64,000 bases of DNA. Origin: Amycolatopsis sp. WQ 127309. Lineage in GTDB: Bacteria; Actinomycetota; Actinomycetes; Mycobacteriales; Pseudonocardiaceae. A model generated the notes under the pieces. It had not been told where the DNA came from. It searched no databases and saw only the letters and a list, made by a program, of their open reading frames with translations. The position numbers were made by a program, and so were the translations under genes. Where the stretch lies: positions 7,019,001 through 7,083,000 of the forward strand of contig NZ_CP095481.1 of assembly GCF_023023025.1 (NCBI RefSeq), read 5' to 3'. Below, piece by piece: positions 45,122 to 53,683 of the stretch; the first letter of the stretch is position 1; the number at the start of each line of letters is the position of its first letter.

Positions 45122-45610
45122 TCAGGCCAAGCCGAGCTGCTGGTTGAAGGTGAGGTTGTCCCAGAACAGGAATTCCTCGTCCATCGTGTGCTGCCGGTTC
45201 CATAGCCCGACGGTGGCCATGTGGATCGAGAACTTCTTGCCGGTGGGCTGGATGAAGCCGCCGTTGCCGTCCGGCATGGGCCGGCTGAAGGTCCCCTGCA
45301 TCACGCCGGTGACCGCAGTGAGGCTGTCCTTGGCCACGCGGAACGGGTGGCTCTTGATGTGGGTGTCGGGCGCCCACGCGAACATCGCTTGAAGGTCGGA
45401 GACGTGCCGGTCGAGACCGTCGGTGAAGTGGCCGTCGGGCCAGTGGACGCGGATGTTCCTGGCGTGGCTCTCACCCACCCGCGCCCATTCGGCGTTGCTG
45501 AAGATGACGAAGTCCAGCTCGTCCATCTTCTGCAGGTTCAGGCGTTCGTCGTAGGTGAGGGTGGGGGAAAAAGGCGGGTTGGGCACCGGCGTCGTGGTTG
45601 GGTCTGGCAT
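45122..45610 (-). CDS. SnoaL-like/ester-cyclase protein
   Basis: A 162-aa protein from an ATG (45610) with GGAGG 10 bp upstream. MDELDFVIFSNAEWARVGESHARNIRVHWPDGHFTDGLDRHV (in outline) and TGKKFSIHMATVGLWNRQHTMDEEFLFWDN match SnoaL-like ester cyclases. Just upstream, in another frame, lies a Tat-type signal sequence that probably once belonged to it. Confidence 0.65.
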   Translation of the reverse strand: MPDPTTTPVPNPPFSPTLTYDERLNLQKMDELDFVIFSNAEWARVGESHARNIRVHWPDGHFTDGLDRHVSDLQAMFAWAPDTHIKSHPFRVAKDSLTAVTGVMQGTFSRPMPDGNGGFIQPTGKKFSIHMATVGLWNRQHTMDEEFLFWDNLTFNQQLGLA

Positions 45611-45725
45611 CGGTGTGTGGCCTCCGCCGGGTGGCGATATCGGTTCCGTCGGCAACGGCCGAGAGCGCCAGTGCGCCGAAGACCGCGGCACTGCCCTTGG
45701 TGATCATCGAACGTCGGTCGAGCAT
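45611..45725 (-). pseudogene. out-of-frame twin-arginine leader
   Basis: From an ATG at 45725 the reading MLDRRSMITKGSAAVFGALA then LSAVADG is a clear Tat signal (RRSMITKG plus hydrophobic core), but it is one frame off the SnoaL-like domain. An indel near 45620-45650 would restore an exported protein, so this is a recent frameshift, a sequencing error or a re-start. Confidence 0.55.
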
Positions 45726-45773
45726 GGCTTCCTCCAGGGGGATCGGGATCGGACTGTGCTTACCGGCCCTGCG

Positions 45774-45811
45774 GCGGCGACAGCGGTGCCGGACGGCACC
45801 GCTGTCGCCGC
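45774..45811. terminator. perfect 17-bp stem terminator
   Basis: GCGGCGACAGCGGTGCC and its exact complement flank GGAC, 10 bp after the YceI-family stop. Confidence 0.75.
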
Positions 45812-45820
45812 GTCGCGGGG

Positions 45821-46357
45821 TCAGTTGTCGAGGGTCGCCTGGATCTCGAGGACGAGGTCGGTGGCGTCGCCCATCAGCAGCGGGCCGCCCGGCTGCGACA
45901 CGTTCCCGCTGACGCCGAACGCCGAACGCGAGACGCGCGCGGTGGCACGGAACCCGACCCTGGCGTTGCCGTAGTGGTCCTCGCCGTCACCCAGGAAGTA
46001 GAGGTCCAGTTCGACCGGCTTCGTCGTCCCGCGGATCGTGAGGTCGCCCTGCAGCGTGTAGCGCTCGCCGTCGGCGACGATGCCCGTGGACGAGAAGCGC
46101 GCGGCCGGGTGGTTCTCGATGTCGAAGAAGTCCGCGCCGCGGAGGTGGTTGTCGCGAGCGTCGACGTTCGTCTGGACCGAGCCGACGGCGATCTCGGCCT
46201 GCACCGTGGACTTCACGAGGTCTTCGGCGACCTCGATGGACCCGGACACGTCCGTGAAGGTGCCCTTGATCCGGGCCACGACGAACCGGGTCGAGAACTC
46301 GAGGGACGAGTGCGCCGGGTCGATGCTGTAACGGCCGGCGGTGATGGCGATGGGCAT
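45821..46357 (-). CDS. YceI family lipid-binding protein
   Basis: A 178-aa protein with AGGAGA upstream: GRYSIDPAHSSLEFSTRFVVARIKGTF starts the YceI lipocalin-like barrel, and ADFFDIENHPAARFSST is diagnostic. The family binds isoprenoid lipids; there is no signal peptide here, so it is cytoplasmic. Its role in the island is unknown. Confidence 0.8.
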   Translation of the reverse strand: MPIAITAGRYSIDPAHSSLEFSTRFVVARIKGTFTDVSGSIEVAEDLVKSTVQAEIAVGSVQTNVDARDNHLRGADFFDIENHPAARFSSTGIVADGERYTLQGDLTIRGTTKPVELDLYFLGDGEDHYGNARVGFRATARVSRSAFGVSGNVSQPGGPLLMGDATDLVLEIQATLDN

Positions 46358-46403
46358 GGGACTCTCCTGGTGTTGGTGTTGGTGGAACTGCTGATGGGGT
46401 GAA

Positions 46404-47027
46404 CTACTTCTGGTAGGCGGCCGCGACCTGGCCGACCAGCGTGGCGAACGGCATGTCCAGGGCGGCGTAGACGTCGTTGGCCACCGGGAGCGTGTTGTCC
46501 GCCAGGATTTCGACCATGAGCGTCGCGTAGTCGCTCAGGATCACGCCGGCCTGCTGCATGCGCAGCACGCCGGCTTCACGTTTGGTCTGCGAGAACGTGC
46601 CGGAGGAGTCCACGGCGACGTAGGTGTCGTAGCCGTCGGCGATCGCCGTGATCGCCGGAAATGCCGCGCAGACTTCGAGGGAGATGCCGACGATGATGAG
46701 CTTCGTGCGGCCGGTCGCCTCGACGGCGGCGCGGAACCTGCTGTCGTTCCAGGCGTTCACGGAGCCGCGGTCGATGACCTCCTGTCCTTCGGGAAGCACC
46801 TCCTGCAACTCGGGGATCAGCGGCCCCCACATGCTGTCCGCGGCGGTGGTCGTGACCACCAGTGGCAGGCCGAGCGTCGTCGCGGTCTTGGCCAGGGCGA
46901 CGGTGTTGTGCTTCAGCTCGAGCAACGGGATGTCGCGCACTCCCGTGTACAGGCCGACTTGGTGGTCGATGATCAGCACGGCGGCGTTGTCGGTGGTGAG
47001 GGCTTCGGTGAACTTGTTCGCGCTCAT
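46404..47027 (-). CDS. isochorismatase-family (YcaC-like) hydrolase
   Basis: A 207-aa cysteine hydrolase: Asp21 (LIIDHQ), a Lys in GRTKLIIVG and nucleophile Cys120 (ISLEVCAAF). The GISxEVCxAFPA motif is of the YcaC type. ATG at 47027; a GTG at 47078 would place the operator inside the gene, so it is rejected. Controlled by the site at 47071 and next to a divergent MarR. Confidence 0.8.
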   Translation of the reverse strand: MSANKFTEALTTDNAAVLIIDHQVGLYTGVRDIPLLELKHNTVALAKTATTLGLPLVVTTTAADSMWGPLIPELQEVLPEGQEVIDRGSVNAWNDSRFRAAVEATGRTKLIIVGISLEVCAAFPAITAIADGYDTYVAVDSSGTFSQTKREAGVLRMQQAGVILSDYATLMVEILADNTLPVANDVYAALDMPFATLVGQVAAAYQK

Positions 47028-47070
47028 GGGTTGTCGGCTTCCGGAGTGAGTCACTTGGTAATCGAGCTTG

Positions 47071-47089
47071 ATAGTCACAAATATTGACC
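47071..47089. promoter_or_regulatory. TAGTCA-N7-TGAC type operator
   Basis: ATAGTCA-CAAATAT-TGACC, 43 bp upstream of the isochorismatase-family start and in the gap shared with the divergent MarR gene. Confidence 0.55.
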
Positions 47090-47297
47090 ATATGCGGTCG
47101 ACGGCTATTCCAGGTGTGGCTGAAATGTCGGCTCAAGTGACGGGGGTCACTCTCCGGGTGAGTCGCGATCGCGACCAGTTCTGGGGGCGCGAGTGGTCGC
47201 CGCTGCGGCCGGATCACCCGTGTGTCCTGGTCGAGCGGCTAGACTCGGCCGGCCGGACGGTGCCGGCCGTCCTGTGTGGAATGTGAGGAGCCGCCGC

Positions 47298-47756
47298 GTG
47301 GTCACCCGGGCCGAACGTAACAAGACCAACCCCGATCTCGGCGTGCTGGCGGGACGGCTGCTGTTCGCCGTGCAGGGAGAGCTGTTCGCCACGCTCGCCG
47401 AGCGGGGATTCGGCGATCTGCACGCCCGGCACGGCGCGGTCCTCGCCTACCTCGACCCGGACGGCGTACGGGCGACCGATCTGTCGCGGTTGTCGGGGCT
47501 GCACAAGCAGGTCATTGGCACGGTGATCGACGAGCTGGAGGCGCTGGGTTACGTCGAGCGGCGCCCGGACCCGGCCGATCGCCGGGCGAAGCTGGTGTGC
47601 CCGACGGAACGCGGCCGGGCGCAGATGAAGGCCGCGGACCGGATCATGAGCGGTATCCAGGATCGGCACGCGCGGCGCTTGGGGCGTGAAGAGTTCGCAC
47701 GGTTCAAGTCCGCGCTGACCGACGTCACCGAGCACCAGCGCCGCCGCCGACCGTGA
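47298..47756 (+). CDS. MarR family regulator
   Basis: A 152-aa winged-helix protein: GTG at 47298 with GAGGAG 7 bp upstream. LSRLSGLHKQVIGTVIDELEALGYVERRPDPADRRAK contains recognition helix and wing (DPADRRAK). Divergent from the YcaC-like gene; it could be the regulator of the TAGTCA-type sites. Confidence 0.8.
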   Translation: MVTRAERNKTNPDLGVLAGRLLFAVQGELFATLAERGFGDLHARHGAVLAYLDPDGVRATDLSRLSGLHKQVIGTVIDELEALGYVERRPDPADRRAKLVCPTERGRAQMKAADRIMSGIQDRHARRLGREEFARFKSALTDVTEHQRRRRP

Positions 47757-47800
47757 ACACCGAGGCGGTGTGCCCCGGTGCTACGGCCGGGTCGGCCTAG

Positions 47801-48730
47801 GCGGTGTCCTGTAAGTCATCGGAGCCGGAGCACGATGGCGGCGATGGTCAGCTCGGCCTGGTGATAAGCAGCGCGTTTGGCGTAGCGGGTGACCAGGTCA
47901 CGGAACTGCTTGAGCCGGTTGAAGCACCGCTCGACCACGTTGCGCTGCTTGTAGACCTCGGCGTCGAAGACCGGTGGTCTCCCGCCGCGCGAGCCTGTGG
48001 CGATGCGGCGGGCGATCTGGTCATCCCGCTCCGAGCTGGCGAAGGTGACCTGCCGGTCTCGCATCGCCCGGCGGGTCGAGGGATGCGCATACGCCTTGTC
48101 CGCGATCACGGTCTCCGGCCGACACCGTGGACGCCCTGGCCCGGATCGGGCGAGGCTGATGCCATTCAGCAGCGGTACCAGCTGCGGATTGTCGCCTGCC
48201 TGGCCTGGGGTGAGCAGAAGCCGTATCGGCAGACCGCGTCCGTCGACGGCGAGGTGGATCTTCGTGCTCAGCCCGCCGCGGGACCGGCCGAGTTCTTCTC
48301 CGTCGAGGGCGAGGGCTTCGATTCCGTCGCTGCATCCCCCTTTTTTCCGGGCACCAGCGGCATGCTGGTGCCCGGACCACGCTCGAGTCCACCGAGACGA
48401 TCCACTCGAGGTCGCCGACGGCGTCGTCTTTGACGATCACCCGGTCGAGGATCCGCTGCGAGGTGCCGTCCCTTGGTCCACAACCGCAGCCGTTCATGCG
48501 TGGTCTTCCAGGTCCGTAGCGTTCGGGCCGGTCACGCCACGGGGCACCGGTCCGCAGCTTCCACAGGATCGCGTTGATGACTTGACGGTGATCGCGCCAC
48601 CGCCGCCCACCGCCCTGCTGCGGTGGCAGCAACGGCTCGATCACCGCCCACGCCTTGTCCGTCAACTCACCGCCACCAACCACTGGGCACAGCTACCAGA
48701 GAGCCAGCTCAACCACTTACAGGACACGCC
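47801..48730. mobile_element. IS5-family insertion sequence (decayed)
   Basis: About 930 bp with terminal inverted repeats GCGGTGTCCTGTAAGT (left) and, inverted, GGCGTGTCCTGTAAGT (right), two mismatches. CTAG flanks both ends (47797-47800 and 48731-48734), the target preference of the IS427 group of IS5. It separates the MarR gene from the MFS gene. Confidence 0.75.
47816..48683 (-). pseudogene. broken IS5-family transposase
   Basis: Start ELTDKAWAVIEPLLPPQQGG matches IS5 transposases; the end reads GGRPPVFDAEVYKQRNVVER, then CFNRLKQFRDLVTRYAKRA. In between, frames shift: near 48490-48530 (PGRPRMNGCGCG in place of WKTTHERLRLW) and near 48370 (RAPACRWC in place of QHAAGAR). The catalytic domain is split, so it is inactive on its own. 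Confidence 0.7.
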
Positions 48731-48855
48731 CTAGGCGCTGCCGGAGCAAGTCACGCTGGCGGGCTTCGCGCTCAGGCGGCTCCTAAAAGCATGGGCGAGG
48801 GTGACTCGCCCGCACCGTCAGGAACCACCTGGATCACGACGCCCGTCGAGCAGAC

Positions 48856-50130
48856 TCACTCCTGCAGGGCCTGGTCGCGTCGCCGGTGGGAGATGATCTT
48901 CGCCGGGTCCAGGAACCACAGCGGGACCAGGATGGCCAGCGGCATGATCGTCAGTTGCCAGAGCGCGGCGTGGCGCCAGCCCAGTCCGCCGACCAGTTCG
49001 GCGAAAACGAAACCGGACACGGCCGCGGCGACGTAGTACGTGGCCACGAACAGCCCGGCCGCCCGGCCGACGTGGGTGGGCCGCACCGAACGCTGCATGG
49101 TGCTGTTGCAGTTGGTGAACAGCGATCCGGCGGTGAAGGTGCCCATCGTGAAGGCGAACACGTACTGCCAGCCGGGCGTCGTCGGTCCGTTGAACAGCAG
49201 CCATCCGGAGACCGCCACGCCGATGTAGGTCACCAGCAGGATCTTGCGCTGGTCGTACCGGTCGCCGAGCCAGCCGGTGGGCAGGGACATGGTGGCGCCG
49301 GCCCCGACGAGGCTGGTGGCGAGTGCGGCTTGGCCGGCGGTGAAGTGCAACTCGGTGCGCAGGTAGGTCGGGTAGAGGCCGAGGAACCCGTAGAACGCGA
49401 GGCCGCCGCCGATGGCCGCCAGGGCGAGCAGCAGGGTGTTGCGGTTGTAGGCCGACGTCGGCAGGTGGTCGAAGGTGCCGGTCGCGCCCGCCTCGGGTTC
49501 GGCGACCGCGTCGGTGAGGCCCCGGCGGACGCTGATGCCGATCAGCAGTGTGATGACCAGGCCGGCGCCGCCGAACACGTAGAACGGCGCGTGCCACGTA
49601 CCGAACGAGGTCGCGAGGTCGGTGCCGATCAGCGGGCCGAAGAAGACGCCGGCGCCGAACGCGACGCCGAGGGCGCCGAAGGCCAGTGATCGCCGGACGA
49701 AGAAGTAGGAGCTGAGCGCGGCGTAGAGTGCCGCGGCCTGCATGCCTTCACCGGCACCGGAAATCAGCCGGTAGACGGCCATGTCGGCGAAGCCCGCCGC
49801 GAGCGGCGTCACGATCGTGCCGACCGAGTAGACGAAGATGCTGGCGACCAGGACGGTCTTGCGTGAGAACTTGTCGACCAGGTAACCCGCCGGCACGCCG
49901 GCGGCAGCCACACCCAAGGTGAACCCGGTGGCGAGGAGCCCGCCCTGGCTCAGGGAGAAGTGGTGAGCCTTGCTGATCTCGGGCAGCAGGGGGTAGAAGA
50001 CCTGGCGGTCCATCGCGTTGATCATGAACGAGATCGCCATCAGCGCGAAGCCCCAGAACGCCAGGTGCTTGGGGACGTCGCGGCGGGACGTGATCTCCGG
50101 CGTAGAGGTGGTCGGGGCTGGTCTGCTCAT
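48856..50130 (-). CDS. MFS transporter (probable organic-acid importer)
   Basis: A 424-aa twelve-helix MFS protein with AGGAGG before the ATG. INAMDRQVFYPLLPEISKAHHFSLSQGGLLATGF and AAGVPAGYLVDKFSRKTVL (motif A; quoted in outline) resemble anion:cation/aromatic-acid symporters. It carries two LacI-type sites upstream (50160, 50237), linking it to the island regulon as an uptake route. Confidence 0.8.
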   Translation of the reverse strand: MSRPAPTTSTPEITSRRDVPKHLAFWGFALMAISFMINAMDRQVFYPLLPEISKAHHFSLSQGGLLATGFTLGVAAAGVPAGYLVDKFSRKTVLVASIFVYSVGTIVTPLAAGFADMAVYRLISGAGEGMQAAALYAALSSYFFVRRSLAFGALGVAFGAGVFFGPLIGTDLATSFGTWHAPFYVFGGAGLVITLLIGISVRRGLTDAVAEPEAGATGTFDHLPTSAYNRNTLLLALAAIGGGLAFYGFLGLYPTYLRTELHFTAGQAALATSLVGAGATMSLPTGWLGDRYDQRKILLVTYIGVAVSGWLLFNGPTTPGWQYVFAFTMGTFTAGSLFTNCNSTMQRSVRPTHVGRAAGLFVATYYVAAAVSGFVFAELVGGLGWRHAALWQLTIMPLAILVPLWFLDPAKIISHRRRDQALQE

Positions 50131-50159
50131 GGCGGCCTCCTGGACGACGTCCCATTGAA

Positions 50160-50173
50160 TGCGAACGATTGCA
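50160..50173. promoter_or_regulatory. LacI-type operator
   Basis: TGCGAACGATTGCA, extended by A/T at each end, 29 bp upstream of the MFS start. Confidence 0.6.
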
Positions 50174-50236
50174 TAGCCTAAGTGCCTTGTCGGGCCAGGT
50201 CAACGCTCTGCCACGTATTGACCGGCGACTGCTGAA

Positions 50237-50250
50237 AGCGAACGTTCGCA
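50237..50250. promoter_or_regulatory. second LacI-type operator upstream of the MFS gene
   Basis: AGCGAACGTTCGCA with a perfect 12-bp core palindrome, centre 77 bp from the site at 50160, about seven helical turns, a spacing compatible with looping. Confidence 0.5.
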
Positions 50251-50259
50251 GCGGGCAGG

Positions 50260-51792
50260 TCAATGCACTGCCGAGCGCGCCAACCGGTAGCCGAAGAGCA
50301 TCGTGGTGAGGTGGGTCGCCGCCGCGAACCCGCCCGGAATGGCGGAGGCGTCGGCGACGACCACGTTGCCGAGGCCTTTCACCCGGCCGTCGGGGGTCGC
50401 GGCAGCGCTCCGGTCCGCGGCGGTGCCGATCCGGCACGACGACATGAGGTGGCCGTAGCTGAAGAAGGTCTGCCTGATGTGGCTGTCCAGGTCGCCGCCG
50501 GCGGGCGGGCCGTCGTCGCCGGGCAGCACGAGGCCGCGCAGGTGGTCGCTTCGCTCGACCAGTTCCCGAATCAGCCCCAGGCCGCGTCGCAGCCGGGTCA
50601 GATCACGACCGTCGGGGTCGTTCAGGTAGCCCGCGTCGATCCGCGGCGGGACCCGCACATCGGGGCTCACGAGCGTGACTCCGCCGCTCGAGGCCGGTGT
50701 GACGAGGAAGGCGATCAGCGCGTGCACCCAGTGCACGCCGTCGAAGGTCCGTTCGTAGGGCAGGAGGTTGAAGCTGCCGTCCTCCGCCGATCCCAGCGGC
50801 ACCCGCGCGACGGTCTGGCAATGCGGGACCGGGCCCGCCGACAGTTCGGCCCGGAAGGTCTCGTCGGCGGTGCCGGTGAGCTGGTAGGCGAGGGACACCC
50901 CGATGTGGTCGGTCAGTCCGCGGCCCACCGCGGGGACGTCGGAGACCACGTCGATGCCCAGCCGTTCGAGTGCCGCGGCCGGGCCGACACCGGATCGCAG
51001 GAGCAGCTCCGGGGTGCCCACCGCGCCCGCGGCGAGGACGAACGATCGCGCGCGGATCGTCACCCGCTGCCCGCGGAGCATGCCGTGGGCAGCGACGGCG
51101 CGATCTCCCCGGAACCGCAAGCCGGTGATCGTCAGCCCGTCGACGATCCGCAGGCGGTGATCATCGCGATGTGGGTCGAGGAACGCGAAAGCCGTGTTCC
51201 ACCGGGTGGTGCCGCGCTGGTTCGCCCGCCAGATCGCGACACCGCCCTCGGCCGCGGGTGCTCCGAAGTCCGGCAACCGCGCATAACCGGCCTCCAGTGC
51301 GCCGGTGAGGAACCCGCGAGACCACTGGGTCAGTCCGGCCTCGTCGTGGGGTGCGGTTTCGAGCATTCCGGCGCGGCCGTGGAAGTCCGAGGCCGGCTCG
51401 CTGAGTTCGACGGCGTCGATGTCGTCGCGGAGACCTTTCCAGCTCCACCCCGGCTCGTCCCACAGGCGGGCCCAGCGGTCGTACTCGTCGGGCCGGCCCC
51501 AGACGACGTGCGCTTCGTTGAAGGTGGAACACCCGCCGAGCACCTTGGCTCGCGCGTGCGCGAAGGTCTTGCGATCGCCGTACTGGCTCCAGTAGCCCCA
51601 GTCATGGCTCTCCGGCACCACGCGGGCGTCGAGCAGGTCGCCGTGCCATCCTCCGGCCGTCGCGGGGCCGTGGTCCGGGCCCGCTTCGGCGAGCACGACG
51701 TCGTCCACGCCGGACCGCAGGAGGCTGTGCACCGCGGCGCAGCCGGCGGACCCACCGCCGATGACCAGGGTTTCGCAGCTGTACTCGAGCAC
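50260..51792 (-). CDS. GMC-family FAD oxidoreductase
   Basis: A 510-aa GMC enzyme from a GTG with AGGAGG upstream. LVIGGGSAGCAAVHSLL is the FAD Rossmann motif, KVLGGCSTFNEAHVVWGRP the family signature, FVLAAGAVGTPELLLRSGVG signature 2, and SYGHLMSSCRIG holds the active His. Relatives oxidise alcohols such as choline, glucose or aryl alcohols; the substrate here is unknown. It lies upstream of, and co-directional with, the MFS gene. Confidence 0.8.
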   Translation of the reverse strand: MLEYSCETLVIGGGSAGCAAVHSLLRSGVDDVVLAEAGPDHGPATAGGWHGDLLDARVVPESHDWGYWSQYGDRKTFAHARAKVLGGCSTFNEAHVVWGRPDEYDRWARLWDEPGWSWKGLRDDIDAVELSEPASDFHGRAGMLETAPHDEAGLTQWSRGFLTGALEAGYARLPDFGAPAAEGGVAIWRANQRGTTRWNTAFAFLDPHRDDHRLRIVDGLTITGLRFRGDRAVAAHGMLRGQRVTIRARSFVLAAGAVGTPELLLRSGVGPAAALERLGIDVVSDVPAVGRGLTDHIGVSLAYQLTGTADETFRAELSAGPVPHCQTVARVPLGSAEDGSFNLLPYERTFDGVHWVHALIAFLVTPASSGGVTLVSPDVRVPPRIDAGYLNDPDGRDLTRLRRGLGLIRELVERSDHLRGLVLPGDDGPPAGGDLDSHIRQTFFSYGHLMSSCRIGTAADRSAAATPDGRVKGLGNVVVADASAIPGGFAAATHLTTMLFGYRLARSAVH

Positions 51793-52075
51793 CGGGCAAC
51801 CTCCTGGGACGGGGGATCAGGGCCCGGCAAAGGCGATTCGTCATGCGCGCCACCGTTGCTTGGGCAACGGCCACCATGGCGCCCGGAGCGGCCAACACAG
51901 CACCCGGCGCCGACAACGGACTCGATCGTCGGCGTGTTGGCCGCTCTGGCCGGCGTGCCGGTCGTCCTTTCCTGACCTGTTCGACTGGGCGATGACTTTG
52001 CCGGGGCCCTGGGACAGGGACTGCCATCCTTACGGGGCACGAACAGCGGCGTCCAATGCCTAATAGCGCCACCAG
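51793..52075. promoter_or_regulatory. structured leader region of the GMC gene
   Basis: Contains CCGTTGC-TTGG-GCAACGG (51853-51870) and a nested hairpin: outer arms AGCGGCCAACAC (51887-51898) and GTGTTGGCCGCT (51934-51945), inner arms CGCCGAC (51908-51914) and GTCGGCG (51928-51934). No gene seen. It may be a structured 5' untranslated region or operator cluster. Confidence 0.45.
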
Positions 52076-53077
52076 CTATGCGTCGGCCGCAACGCAGTCG
52101 AGCAGGTCGTGCGGCGCGCCGGTGAACCTGTCGTGTTCGTGCCCGGCGACGTGGGCGCGGATCCGGGCCGCCCGCTGGTGGAGGTGTTCGAGCATGAGCG
52201 CGGCCGCCGGGGTGGGTGTCGCGCCGAGGCGCAGCGTCGCGCCGACCTTGCGCGACACGGACGGCAGCGGCGTGGGCAAGGTGGTGAGCCGCGGGTCCTC
52301 TTCCGCGATCAGGAGCGGCAGCACGGCCACGGAGTCCGAACTCAGGACGAGGGTGCGCAGGGTCAGGATCGACTCCGACTCGATCCGGTCGACCGGGAGC
52401 GGAAGGCCGGCGTGGAGGAAGACCTCTTCGATCTCGTTGCGCAGCGCCGTGCGTTCGCCCGGCAGGATCCAGGGGTAGTCCTGGAGGTCGGCCAGCGTCG
52501 GCGGCGGGCCGTCGAGCGCCGGGTGCCCCGTGCGCACGGCGAGCCGGATCGGCTCGGTGTACATCCTGATCTGCGCGGTGCGGTCGGCGAGGTCGGTCGG
52601 GGTCAGCCGTCCGACGACCAGGTCGATCTCGCCGGCCAACAGGTCCTTCACGAGGACGTCGGGGGTGCTTTCGCGGACGATCACCGTGACCCTGGGATGG
52701 CTCCGCTTCAACGCGGAGATCGCCTGCGGCAGCAGGACGTTCGAGCCGGCGAGGTAAGTGCCCGCGGTGACCGAGCCCGCTTGGCCGGACTCCAGTTCGG
52801 CCAGGTGCCGTCCGGCCTGCCGGATCTGCGTCAGCACCGCCTCGGCGTGCTGGAGGAAGGCCTCGCCGTACAGCGTGGGTGTCATCCCGCGGGGGCCGCG
52901 TTCGAACAGCTCGACCTCGAGCAGTGCTTCGAGCTCGCGCAGGCCGCGGGTGACGACCGGCTGGCTGATCCGCAGGTCGTGCGCCGCGTGCAGCACGCTG
53001 CCGCGCTTGGCGATGGCGGTCACCAGCACGAGGTGTCGCAGTTTGAGCGTTCCGTCCAGAAGCTTGCGGGCTCGCAT
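52076..53077 (-). CDS. LysR family regulator
   Basis: A 333-aa LTTR: HTH AIAKRGSVLHAAHDLRISQPVVTRGLRELE (in outline, residues about 20-50) and a periplasmic-binding-like effector domain. Divergent from the 3-hydroxyanthranilate operon; a perfect 33-bp palindrome lies in the 170-bp gap. The effector is likely a pathway intermediate. Confidence 0.85.
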   Translation of the reverse strand: MRARKLLDGTLKLRHLVLVTAIAKRGSVLHAAHDLRISQPVVTRGLRELEALLEVELFERGPRGMTPTLYGEAFLQHAEAVLTQIRQAGRHLAELESGQAGSVTAGTYLAGSNVLLPQAISALKRSHPRVTVIVRESTPDVLVKDLLAGEIDLVVGRLTPTDLADRTAQIRMYTEPIRLAVRTGHPALDGPPPTLADLQDYPWILPGERTALRNEIEEVFLHAGLPLPVDRIESESILTLRTLVLSSDSVAVLPLLIAEEDPRLTTLPTPLPSVSRKVGATLRLGATPTPAAALMLEHLHQRAARIRAHVAGHEHDRFTGAPHDLLDCVAADA

Positions 53078-53102
53078 CGTGCACAGCTTAGCTCCGGGAA
53101 AC

Positions 53103-53135
53103 AGTCACGAAAAGTGATAGACACTTTTCGTGACT
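53103..53135. promoter_or_regulatory. perfect 14-5-14 palindrome between LysR and RidA genes
   Basis: AGTCACGAAAAGTG (53103-53116), spacer ATAGA, CACTTTTCGTGACT (53122-53135). It is 26 bp from the LysR start, fitting autoregulation and activation of the divergent operon. Confidence 0.7.
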
Positions 53136-53247
53136 TTCAGGGACGGCGACCTCGGGCGGGTTCGCTATAGCTGTGCGGCGAATCGGTATTGGACCCGGCT
53201 GTGACAGCGGGGGCACGCTGGCTCGTAACGACGAGCGAGGGAGCGGG

Positions 53248-53664
53248 ATGATCGATGCACGCGTCGTGGCCGGCAAGGCTCGGCCGCGTGGGCGGTATCC
53301 CCACGTCAAGATCGCAGGGGACTACGTCTATGTCTCCGGGACGAGCAGCCGGCTGCCGGACGACACCTTCGCCGGCGTCACCGTCGACGACCGGGGGACG
53401 GTCACGCTCGACATCACGGTGCAGACGGCTGCGGTGATCCGGAACATCGCGGACATCCTCGCCGAGGTCGGTGCCGGTCTCGGCGATCTCGTCCAGGTCA
53501 CCACCTACCTGGTGTCGATGAACGATTTCGCCGGCTACAACGCGGTCTACGGCGAGTACTTCGACGAAGCCGGGCCGACGCGCACCACCGTCGCCGTGCA
53601 CCAGCTCCCGCACCCGCACCTGCTGATCGAGATGCAGGCCGTCGCGTACCGACCGCGAGCCTGA
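53248..53664 (+). CDS. RidA-family protein, candidate 2-aminomuconate deaminase
   Basis: A 138-aa Rid protein: [48 protein letters not shown] (in outline) and [22 protein letters not shown] are Rid-family motifs with the conserved Arg. In 3-hydroxyanthranilate/2-aminophenol meta-cleavage operons a Rid-family deaminase converts 2-aminomuconate to 4-oxalocrotonate; its place here supports that role. First gene of the operon, 19 bp before the dioxygenase. Confidence 0.75.
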   Translation: MIDARVVAGKARPRGRYPHVKIAGDYVYVSGTSSRLPDDTFAGVTVDDRGTVTLDITVQTAAVIRNIADILAEVGAGLGDLVQVTTYLVSMNDFAGYNAVYGEYFDEAGPTRTTVAVHQLPHPHLLIEMQAVAYRPRA

Positions 53665-53683
53665 CCAGGAAGCGAGATCCGCC

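Noticed and set aside
47078..47078. GTG start at 47078 for the YcaC-like hydrolase
   Set aside because: It would add 17 atypical residues and put the conserved operator inside the coding region; ATG at 47027 gives the family N-terminus.
48336..48350. Programmed frameshift at the A6G5 run of the IS transposase
   Set aside because: The downstream frame is +1 rather than the usual -1, and another indel lies upstream, so mutation is more likely.
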